Shown here piece after piece: positions 7,890 to 14,843 of a DNA stretch of 54,588 nucleotides. The notes below the pieces were generated by a model that saw nothing but the letters and a program-made list of their open reading frames with translations, was not told the origin of the DNA and did no database searches. Source of the stretch: Akkermansiaceae bacterium (GTDB taxonomy: Bacteria; Verrucomicrobiota; Verrucomicrobiia; Verrucomicrobiales; Akkermansiaceae); contig CAJJBR010000026.1 of NCBI GenBank assembly GCA_905182475.1, forward strand, positions 1-54,588, in the 5' to 3' direction. A program made the translations under genes and the position numbers. Each line of letters opens with the position of its first letter. The stretch's first letter is position 1.

Positions 7890-8762
7890 CTACTTTCCAA
7901 GAGCTCCGACAATCGTCTCCACATTGGAGCGCATCATTTTCTCGTAGCTGGTCATACCCCGACCGTCTGCGATCAGCTCGCCGCCGAGCTTGATCCCAGT
8001 GTCGCGTGTGAGGCTCTTCAGCATTTTCGGATTCGATTCCTTCTCAGGAAAGATCGCAACTACTTCATCTTTCTTTAGATCGGCGATCAGTGCGGCAAGC
8101 TTCACGGCATCAGGCATTTGCTCGCGGTTCAGGCCTTGCACTGAATGGGATTCGAACCCGTAGGCCTCGCAAAAATACTGGAAAGCGGCGTGAGCGGTAA
8201 CGAGTATCCGCCTGTCTTTTGGAATACGGACGAGTTCACGCTTCAACCATTTTTCCAATGCATCCAATTTCACCCGATAGGCAGCTGCATTCGCCTTGAA
8301 AAATTCTTCATCCGCAGGACTTGCCTTGGCAAGTTCATCCGCCACCACTCCGGCAGCTCTTCGGAATAGATCGACCGAATGCCACCAGTGAGGATCCATC
8401 TCGTGTGAGTTATCGTGGTCATGCCCTTCGTGATCGCACGCGCCATACAGCGGAGGAAGGGGCTTTCCCACTTCTACGATCCGAGCTTTGCCCCCAAGGA
8501 TTGCTTCAAGCTTCGGCAAATAGCCTTCGAGTCCCATTCCAGAGACAAAATACAGTTCAGCATCGCTCACCACAGAGAGATCCTCCGCACGGGGATTGAA
8601 ACGGTGAGGATCACCTTTCTCCCCAATCAGATCCACGACTTCCACACGGTCTCCGCCAACTTGTCGTAGGAGATCTCCGATTAAGGGATGTAAGGCAACG
8701 ACTTTGAGTTCCGCCGCAGAGCAGAAGATGGCTGTGAGCAGAAAAACGAGAGCGGCTTTCAT
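7890..8762 (-). CDS. Zinc/manganese ABC transporter substrate-binding protein (ZnuA-like)
   Basis: Exported cluster A-I metal receptor of 290 residues with a cleavable signal peptide (MKAALVFLLTAIFCSAAE). Likely metal ligands are visible: His in VALHPL, His in GDPHRFNP, His in LVTAHAAFQYF and Asp near the C-terminal IADG. A His/Asp-rich loop (CDHEGHDHDNSHE) after residue ~105 is typical of zinc-specific members. No ABC permease or ATPase lies beside it, so it must work with a transporter encoded elsewhere. Zinc is favoured over manganese because of the His-rich loop. Confidence 0.87.
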   Translation of the reverse strand: MKAALVFLLTAIFCSAAELKVVALHPLIGDLLRQVGGDRVEVVDLIGEKGDPHRFNPRAEDLSVVSDAELYFVSGMGLEGYLPKLEAILGGKARIVEVGKPLPPLYGACDHEGHDHDNSHEMDPHWWHSVDLFRRAAGVVADELAKASPADEEFFKANAAAYRVKLDALEKWLKRELVRIPKDRRILVTAHAAFQYFCEAYGFESHSVQGLNREQMPDAVKLAALIADLKKDEVVAIFPEKESNPKMLKSLTRDTGIKLGGELIADGRGMTSYEKMMRSNVETIVGALGK

Positions 8763-8817
8763 TGAGGTGAAGGTGAAGGAGGATTCCGTAAACGCAAGTA
8801 TTTTGCGCTAGCGAGAA

Positions 8818-8906
8818 GGAACCGCGATTTCGAAATCGCGACCTGCACGGCGAATTGCCTTATGCTTCCGTTGCGGTTGTATTCGCGATTTCTAAATCGC
8901 GGTTCC
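8818..8906. repeat. REP-like inverted pair B
   Basis: Two head-on palindromes: GGAACCGCGATTTCGAAATC.. (8818-8842) and its inverse ending ..TAAATCGCGGTTCC (8881-8906), about 38 bp apart. Same family as 4804-4891, 36300-36399 and 37072-37096. The right unit ends three bases before the stop codon of the MBL gene, so it would form a hairpin at the end of that transcript. Confidence 0.75.
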
Positions 8907-8908
8907 TT

Positions 8909-9682
8909 TCAGAAAAAGCCGGAGCGAAACGGATTCGAAACCTTCTCCTGTCCTACCGTCGTGGCCGGTCCGTGACCCGGCAGGATCACACAATCGTCCG
9001 GAATGCCTTCAAAAGCTTCACGAAGGGTATCGAAAGCCATTTCATATGCGGACTGCGAGAGACATCTACCCATCGAACCCGCGAAAATCGCATCGCCAGG
9101 AACAAGCACCGGTTTCGCAAGCCCTTCAATGAAGTATCCGACAGCTGGAGATTTATGGCCGGAGAGATCGACTACCCGTAGCTTCAAACTACCAAATGCG
9201 AGCAGCCCAAGTTTCATCGCTTCCACTTCCGAAATGATTCGGAGGCCTCTTGATTCGAGGGCATCGATACCTCCGACATGATCTTCGTGGTCATGGGTGA
9301 TGAGAACTGCTTCCAGTTTTTCTTCGGAGACAGCTTCCACCACATCCCGCTCACCAAAGCCAGTGTCGAAAAGAATTTGCGAGCCATCCTTTTCGACCAA
9401 CCAAGCATTCACGCTCCACTGGCGATACGGCAATTCGATTCGCCGAATTCCAGCCAGAGACAAAGATACTGGCACGTATTTCGTGAGAGCCACTACAGCT
9501 TCCGCATCCAGCCCGAGGACAGGTGAAATTCTCCGCAATGAGGGCTCGTCCATATCTCCATGGAGAAGCCCGGAAATTTCACAAGGCGACACACCTGCCT
9601 CTTTGGCGAGATCTTCGACTTCGATCTCAAGCCCTTTCATCGCCTTCGCGATGACATCCGAAAACTCGTCTTCCAGGCTCAT
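8909..9682 (-). CDS. XRE-type helix-turn-helix fused to an MBL-fold hydrolase
   Basis: 257 residues. Residues ~1-70 look like an XRE-family DNA-binding fold (VEDLAKEAGVSPCEISGLL, recognition-helix region). From ~75 a metallo-beta-lactamase domain follows: HDHEDH metal motif (His130, His132, Asp134, His135), GDAIFAGSMGR, and LPGHGPAT, closest to the glyoxalase-II-like branch. The fold hydrolyses thioesters or other esters, but substrate is unknown. The start ATG overlaps the stop of the upstream protease gene by 4 bp, implying translational coupling. A regulator-hydrolase fusion suggests a small-molecule sensor, which is inference. Confidence 0.8.
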   Translation of the reverse strand: MSLEDEFSDVIAKAMKGLEIEVEDLAKEAGVSPCEISGLLHGDMDEPSLRRISPVLGLDAEAVVALTKYVPVSLSLAGIRRIELPYRQWSVNAWLVEKDGSQILFDTGFGERDVVEAVSEEKLEAVLITHDHEDHVGGIDALESRGLRIISEVEAMKLGLLAFGSLKLRVVDLSGHKSPAVGYFIEGLAKPVLVPGDAIFAGSMGRCLSQSAYEMAFDTLREAFEGIPDDCVILPGHGPATTVGQEKVSNPFRSGFF

Positions 9683-10917
9683 CGCATGCGGTAGTAACCA
9701 TCCGGATTGTAGAGGAAATATACGTCCTTCGGATTCAGTCGCGGGAGATAGGAAAACGGTGTTCCGTCAGGATCGAATTGCTCGACGAGCGCCTTTTTTG
9801 TCGATTTCCCCTTCTCATCAACGTCAGGGTTCAGAGTAATCGAGCTTTCCACGATTCCATCGACGATGTGGTTCACCCACTTGAGTTCCTTCGCCTTGTC
9901 GCCGAATTCACTCCAATCTCCACTGGTCGAGCGTGAATACATTTCCTCGATAAACTTATCTGTGGTGATTCCCATCTTCTTCGCAACGGGTTCTGCGAGG
10001 CGCTCCCACCAACGTTGGCTTTCCTGATAAAACTCTCTTTGCTGGGTGAGGTTCAGGCGCGCGAAGGCGATCTGCGCACTGATCTGGTGATGTAGGATGA
10101 CCGCATTCGGGTAAGCGTAGCTTTCCTCGGCCAAGGTGGTGATACATGCCGCCATGGAGGCTGCGAAACTTTTCACAACCACATGGATCGGCGCCTCGCT
10201 AGCTTCCATCGCCTTGAGGATACGGTATCCCGCCATCACGGAGCCGCCAGGGCAGGCATCGATCACAATGAAGATCGGCAGTTTGCTGTCGTGGTTGTTC
10301 CAGAAGTCGATGCGGCTGGTTACATAGTCCGCAGTGCTCGAAATGATCGTTCCGTTCAATGGGATACGGCGGTCGGAGATCACAAGGATACCGTCTTCAC
10401 GCAGTGGTTCCTCCAAATACACAGGATCAGAATCCGCGAATGTGTCGCGCTTGCTCTTGATCTTGATCGTTTCGATTTCGCTTTGGAGACGGATCAATTC
10501 CATGGAGGCCTCGCTTTGGGCGCTTTTTAAATCTGCTGCTAATTTCTCGGAACGCAATCTTGATGCCTCGTAGCTGCGGGTGAGTTCGGCGATCTCCATT
10601 TCCGTCTTGGCAACGGCGTCCTTTACCACCTCCTGTCGTTTCGCTTTTTCAAGTGAGAGCCGAGCGGTGATCAGGTCTCGCTCCATCTTGAGCTTCGCGA
10701 TCTCCGCACGCATGGCATTGGTGTCCATGGTCAGCTTAGCTGCCTCAAGTTTATTGACCTTTTCTAGCTTCGCCGCCTCATCGGCTTTCGATGCGGCGGG
10801 CTTCTTCTCAGTTAATTCGGCCTTAGCGGCGATAATTTCAGCGGAAACAGGCGCTTCTTTCGCAACAGCCGGGGATAGACCCGCGGCAACCAACAAACAC
10901 AGTGTGCGTTTTCTCAT
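9679..10917 (-). CDS. Exported ClpP-like serine protease with long coiled coil
   Basis: 412 residues. A signal peptide (LCLLVAAGLSPAVAK) is followed by a long Ala/Glu/Lys heptad-rich coiled coil (~25-155) and a ClpP/crotonase-fold domain (~170-370). Catalytic residues are visible: Ser254 in KSFAASMAA and His in ILHHQIS; the preceding DACPGGSV matches the ClpP glycine-rich strand. Cytosolic ClpP has no signal peptide or coiled coil, so this is an envelope relative, comparable in location with SppA or NfeD-type proteases. It is coupled by a 4-bp overlap to the XRE-MBL gene and lies downstream of a membrane protein and tatC. Its substrate is unknown. Confidence 0.82.
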   Translation of the reverse strand: MRKRTLCLLVAAGLSPAVAKEAPVSAEIIAAKAELTEKKPAASKADEAAKLEKVNKLEAAKLTMDTNAMRAEIAKLKMERDLITARLSLEKAKRQEVVKDAVAKTEMEIAELTRSYEASRLRSEKLAADLKSAQSEASMELIRLQSEIETIKIKSKRDTFADSDPVYLEEPLREDGILVISDRRIPLNGTIISSTADYVTSRIDFWNNHDSKLPIFIVIDACPGGSVMAGYRILKAMEASEAPIHVVVKSFAASMAACITTLAEESYAYPNAVILHHQISAQIAFARLNLTQQREFYQESQRWWERLAEPVAKKMGITTDKFIEEMYSRSTSGDWSEFGDKAKELKWVNHIVDGIVESSITLNPDVDEKGKSTKKALVEQFDPDGTPFSYLPRLNPKDVYFLYNPDGYYRMR

Positions 10918-10934
10918 TACCTTTATACTGTGCC

Positions 10935-11780
10935 CTACCGGGATTTTTTCAAGCGAAGGCTTACAAATAAAACAATCCCCACGAAAACGAGGAATATCGA
11001 AGCGGCGATCCCAAAAAATTTAAAGACCTTCATACTGCCATCATCCACCTGTTCCTTGGTGATCATATCCTGCGGCACGATCCCTTCCTTCTTCTCAAAA
11101 CGGACGATTCCTTCAGCCAGGCTGACCGAGGTAAGTCCCGCCATCGTCGTCCCAATGCCCTCGCTGCCTAGATAGCGCTCCGCAATCCGATAGGGTGACA
11201 TTTGCTGAACGAACTCTTTTGGAACCTTCGCATCCGTCACCTCAATATCACTGAGTTGGAGAATCACCTCCTTCTGCAACAGGCCGGGGGCGGCGACCAT
11301 CGTGCCATTGAGATATCTTGGATCGGAGGACATCATGCCCTCTTCACCTTCTTTCGACATTCTCGGCTTGCCGTTAAGTTGGAATGAAATTGCAAACCGG
11401 ATATTCTCCGAGGAAATCTCCAGAACCTGCAGGGTTCCACGAAGATCTTTGAATGGCTCGTAGGCAGCAATCGCGAGATTCATCTCTTCCGCATCCATCT
11501 CCAGCACGGCTGATTTCCCGTCACGCACCGCCAGACGGAATTCTTCCAGTTTTGCGGCGAGCCGATTCAAGTCGGGTTCGCGATCCTCAAGAGAAACGAT
11601 TGTAATTCCCTGCGGTTCTTCCCCAGTGAATTTTGCGATTTCACTGAACTGCCGGAATAACGCGAAAACTGAGAAACCGACGAGAAACAACATCACCGCA
11701 AGTGCGACAATCAGGATAGCGCAACCTGCGAAGGGCGACTTCTGCCCTACTTCCTTTTTATCAGCATCGTTCGTGTCCAT
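10935..11780 (-). CDS. Two-TM membrane protein of unknown function
   Basis: About 281 residues. A short polar N-terminus is followed by a strong membrane segment (CAILIVALAVMLFLVGFSVF), a soluble domain of ~190 residues, and a C-terminal membrane segment (FFGIAASIFLVFVGIVLFV) ending in basic residues. The middle part is therefore probably outside the cytoplasm. No family recognised. I chose the ATG at 11780 (MDTNDADK), preceded by GGTGAG; an ATG at 11807 inside the tatC end is an alternative. It lies 4 bp after tatC and 17 bp before the ClpP-like gene, so one leftward operon is likely. Confidence 0.7.
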   Translation of the reverse strand: MDTNDADKKEVGQKSPFAGCAILIVALAVMLFLVGFSVFALFRQFSEIAKFTGEEPQGITIVSLEDREPDLNRLAAKLEEFRLAVRDGKSAVLEMDAEEMNLAIAAYEPFKDLRGTLQVLEISSENIRFAISFQLNGKPRMSKEGEEGMMSSDPRYLNGTMVAAPGLLQKEVILQLSDIEVTDAKVPKEFVQQMSPYRIAERYLGSEGIGTTMAGLTSVSLAEGIVRFEKKEGIVPQDMITKEQVDDGSMKVFKFFGIAASIFLVFVGIVLFVSLRLKKSR

Positions 11781-11784
11781 GGAT

Positions 11785-13176
11785 TTACTCACCGGGTTTT
11801 CCGTCATCCTTTTTCTTGTCCTCTTCAGGCTCAGCAGCTTCTGGCTCAGTAGCTTCAGGATCACCCGTCACAGCACCGTCCGGCTCAGTCCACTCCTCAT
11901 CACCTTCGAGACCATGATGGTCGTGATGGTCGCCATAGTGCTCGTAGTCGTCGTGCCAGCCGTCGTCGCCATGGCCGTCCACATCTTCTCCGCCAGTCCC
12001 GGCAGCTTCTTCGCGCTCGTCATTGTTCAGCATCCAGTCGAGACGGCGCTGCTTCAGCTCCTCCTCTTCCTTTGCCTCTTGCTGACGGGCTTTCTTGCGG
12101 TCGAACCATGCGAGCCAAATACAGATCTCATAAAGCAACAGCATAGGGAGAGCCATTAGACAGAGCGTCATGATGTCCGGGGTCGGTGTGATCACCGCCG
12201 CCGCTATGAAGATTGCCACGATCGCATAGGATCGTGTGCGAGCCATGGTATCGTAGGTTAGGAGTCCCAGTTTCACCAAAACCATAACCACCACCGGCAA
12301 CTCGAAAGATAGCCCGAAGAGCAAAGTGAACTGGGTGGCGAAGCTAATGTATTCCCCGATCCGCCAGTCGTTGGAAACGCCGAGGTCGCTACCGTAATCA
12401 TGGAAGAAAAGCAGCGCTCGCGGCAAGACGAAGAAATAGGCGAACATCACCCCGGATAGGAACAGCCCGAAGCCAATCGCCATAGCCGGCCAAAGGATTT
12501 TCCGTTCAGCCTCGTGCAACCCTGGCAGCACGAACTGAAGTATGAACATCAGCAAGAGGGGGAATGACAAAACAATGCCTGCGAAAAACGCGAGTTTCAT
12601 CGAAAGCATGAAAGTCTCTGTAGGTTTCAGAGCCGACATCATGCGGATGTTCGAGCCTGCGCCGGCATCCACGTCCGGATCGGAATCGAGAAGGGCCAGA
12701 AGTTGTGAGACCATTTCCTTTTCCACTCCCAGATCTTTGACAAACGCAGACCGCTTTTCCTCCGGCAACGCCTTGGCCGCACGGAGGAGGGCGACACTCC
12801 GCGCATGGAAAGCCATGTCCGGCTTACCCAAATCTTTGTAAAAGCGGATACGCTGATCTTCGTTAAGACCTGCCGTGCTCCGGTCGACGCTCTTTGCCTC
12901 GTCCCAGATTTCGACTGTCGGTGCCTTGATGCCCGGATGCTCTTTCTCGCTGGGCATCGTCTCCATCTGTTTGGTCAGAATCACCTGTTCAGCGGGAGCA
13001 CGCAGAATGTCCATCAGCTCCTGCCTGAAAAAGAAACAGAGAATCATCGCGGCCACGAGTGTGATCACGACACGAGTGATCAAGATCCGCAGATCCTCGA
13101 GATGTTCCAAAAATGGTTTCTCGTGGTCGGAGTGGGCTTTCTCCCGCAATTCAAAAACTTTTTTAAGCAGATACAT
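11785..13176 (-). CDS. tatC: Twin-arginine translocase subunit TatC with large insertion and acidic tail
   Basis: Membrane core and signal-peptide receptor of the Tat export system. Family hallmarks: FLEHLEDLR at 22-30 before helix 1, LKPTETFMLSMKLAFFAG near 183, and FELPVVV with the conserved helix-4 Glu near 292. The protein is 463 residues against ~250 normally. Two additions explain this: a ~110-residue polar segment (about 70-180) in the first periplasmic loop, and a ~100-residue cytoplasmic tail that is Glu/Asp-rich with a Gly-Asp-His block near 400-430. tatA/tatB are not nearby. It heads the leftward cluster with the membrane protein, ClpP-like protease and XRE-MBL. Confidence 0.93.
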   Translation of the reverse strand: MYLLKKVFELREKAHSDHEKPFLEHLEDLRILITRVVITLVAAMILCFFFRQELMDILRAPAEQVILTKQMETMPSEKEHPGIKAPTVEIWDEAKSVDRSTAGLNEDQRIRFYKDLGKPDMAFHARSVALLRAAKALPEEKRSAFVKDLGVEKEMVSQLLALLDSDPDVDAGAGSNIRMMSALKPTETFMLSMKLAFFAGIVLSFPLLLMFILQFVLPGLHEAERKILWPAMAIGFGLFLSGVMFAYFFVLPRALLFFHDYGSDLGVSNDWRIGEYISFATQFTLLFGLSFELPVVVMVLVKLGLLTYDTMARTRSYAIVAIFIAAAVITPTPDIMTLCLMALPMLLLYEICIWLAWFDRKKARQQEAKEEEELKQRRLDWMLNNDEREEAAGTGGEDVDGHGDDGWHDDYEHYGDHHDHHGLEGDEEWTEPDGAVTGDPEATEPEAAEPEEDKKKDDGKPGE

Positions 13177-13357
13177 TCGTCGCTGGCAGATTCAAATGCC
13201 GCAATGAGTTTACAGCAAGGCCAGACTGACAACCATTTTCTCCCAGCATAGAAATTAATGAAAATAACCGGATTCCTTTGACTAGTGGCCTCAATCGGTT
13301 CAAATTACCAATCGGCGGGGACATATCTCCCCGTGTCCCAACAACAATCAATACACT

Positions 13358-13741
13358 ATGAAAGCACGAATTCTTACCGCAGCAATCGCATTCCCAATCG
13401 CACTCACTCTCGCATCCTGCGACACCAAGGTAACCGTCGAAGAAGAGGTGTCCTCCGGAGCCGATAAAGTAGCCGAAGGCGTGAAGGAAATGGCCGATTC
13501 CGCAGCCGACGCAACCAAAGACGCCGCCTCTGATGCAGTCGATGCAACCAAAGACGCAGCCTCTGATGCAGCCGATGTGGAGCTCGAAGACGCAGCAGCC
13601 GCTACCGGCGAAGCCCTTGAAGGAGCTAAAGACGCAACTATCGATGCTGCCAAAGATGCTGCCGATGCGACCTCCGATGCACTCGACAAAGCACAAGACG
13701 CCGTTTCCGGTGCAGTTGATGGCGCGGAAGAAGTCGAATAG
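13358..13741 (+). CDS. Ala/Asp-rich repeat lipoprotein
   Basis: 127 residues. A lipobox (LASC, Cys24) follows an N-terminal hydrophobic stretch. The mature part is low-complexity and strongly acidic, made of imperfect 11-residue repeats such as DATKDAASDAV, typical of amphipathic LEA-like or apolipoprotein-like helices. Function unknown; envelope or stress-related surface helix is only a guess. A TTGACT hexamer about 75 bp upstream could be a -35 box, but no good -10 follows. A stem-loop terminator lies 48 bp downstream, so it is transcribed alone. Confidence 0.75.
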   Translation: MKARILTAAIAFPIALTLASCDTKVTVEEEVSSGADKVAEGVKEMADSAADATKDAASDAVDATKDAASDAADVELEDAAAATGEALEGAKDATIDAAKDAADATSDALDKAQDAVSGAVDGAEEVE

Positions 13742-13788
13742 GAAGCTGTAGTAGCTCCCGAGTAATTCGATTTCTCACCAAATTCACA

Positions 13789-13827
13789 AGCCCCGGCGAG
13801 CCATCTGTGGTTCTCGGGGCTTTCTTT
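13789..13827 (+). terminator. Intrinsic terminator after the Ala/Asp-rich lipoprotein gene
   Basis: AGCCCCG (13789-13795) pairs with CGGGGCT (13815-13821), and the plus strand continues TTTCTTT. The other strand lacks a T-run, so it acts rightward. Confidence 0.7.
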
Positions 13828-13836
13828 GTGTCGCGA

Positions 13837-14145
13837 TCAGGCGTTCTCCAAGCCGTCCAATTGCTGCAGATAAGAGATACTGTAAATTCCCGTACCGTGG
13901 CCGTCCTCCCAAAAAATTTGTAGGCCGTAGCCGCCGACCATTTCGAATCGCTTCAAACCAAACGCTCCCGGGCCATACTCCACGACTGGTCTCCTAACCC
14001 TTCCCATTGCATCTGGCTCGCCTTGGCATAGGGCACAGGGACACGCGCGCCTGAGCATTGGTAAAGGGAAATACATTTCACGACCGTCGCTGAAACTCAG
14101 CGCAAGCTCTTCCCCTATCGCACATACGGAATTAATTTGATTCAT
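13837..14145 (-). CDS. DUF971 / gamma-butyrobetaine hydroxylase-like N-domain protein
   Basis: 102 residues covering just the small N-terminal domain found in gamma-butyrobetaine hydroxylases and as stand-alone proteins. Seen: LSFSDGREMYFPLPMLRRAC, CPCALCQGE (three close Cys), and the closing FWEDGHGTGIYSISYL. Three or four Cys could bind a metal. Stand-alone members are often near Mrp-type Fe-S genes; none is present here. Its start overlaps the yggS stop by 4 bp, so it is the last gene of a coupled Prc-YggS-DUF971 set. Confidence 0.85.
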   Translation of the reverse strand: MNQINSVCAIGEELALSFSDGREMYFPLPMLRRACPCALCQGEPDAMGRVRRPVVEYGPGAFGLKRFEMVGGYGLQIFWEDGHGTGIYSISYLQQLDGLENA

Positions 14146-14843
14146 TGTCCTTCTTTTGTAGAGCCATTGTCCGTTCGTTTTCCAAAAATCGAGGATCCGA
14201 CACGGACGTGCGTGGCACCTTCTTCGATAGCCGTTTCAAAGTCACCGCTCATTCCCATGCTGAGAAATGGCAACCGGATGGAGAAATCGGATTCCAACTT
14301 GTCACGAAGCTCCCGCAGGGATCGGAACCATCTCCGCGGTTCGCCATCATCGGGAGGAATCACCATCATGCCGACCACCTCTAGATGAGCCAACCCCATG
14401 ATTTGGGAAAGGCATTCCCGCAGGATATTTTCACTGAAGCCGCCCTTACTGTCTTCCCCTGCTTGGTTCACTTGGAGAAAAATTTTCGGGACAATGCTGA
14501 GATCAGCGGCAACACCATCCATGTAGGTGGCCAATTTCAGAGAACCGACTGCATGGATGATCGGAAAAAGCGGCAGAATTTTCCTAACTTTGTTACGCTG
14601 AATCCCGCCGATAAAATGCCACTCCAGCCCGGTGGCTAGTTCGATAATCTTCGGTTCGGCCTCCTGAATTCTACTCTCACCGAAGGCTTTCTGTCCTGCG
14701 GCAGCCGCTTCCGCGATATCGGAGGCGGGGAATGTTTTAGAAACGGCAATGAGTTCCACCGCATCTTCCGGACGACAGGCCTTGCGACAAGCCGCCGAAA
14801 CACGATCACGGATCTCTGAGAGCTGGGCTGTGACCGTGGACAT
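14142..14843 (-). CDS. yggS: YggS-family pyridoxal phosphate homeostasis protein
   Basis: 233-residue alanine-racemase-like TIM barrel that binds PLP and buffers its free level. The PLP Lys is in LIAVSKTFP (~residue 36); FGESRIQEAEPK, WHFIGGIQRNK and the late LSMGMSGDFETAI and RVGSSIFG motifs all match. Length fits (usually 220-235). Overlaps its neighbours on both sides: 1 bp with the prc stop and 4 bp with the DUF971 start. Confidence 0.93.
   Translation of the reverse strand: MSTVTAQLSEIRDRVSAACRKACRPEDAVELIAVSKTFPASDIAEAAAAGQKAFGESRIQEAEPKIIELATGLEWHFIGGIQRNKVRKILPLFPIIHAVGSLKLATYMDGVAADLSIVPKIFLQVNQAGEDSKGGFSENILRECLSQIMGLAHLEVVGMMVIPPDDGEPRRWFRSLRELRDKLESDFSIRLPFLSMGMSGDFETAIEEGATHVRVGSSIFGKRTDNGSTKEGQ

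Noticed and set aside
13163..13696. Minus-strand Cys/Gly-rich 177-codon frame
   Set aside because: Antisense of the Ala/Asp-rich lipoprotein repeats; no independent support.
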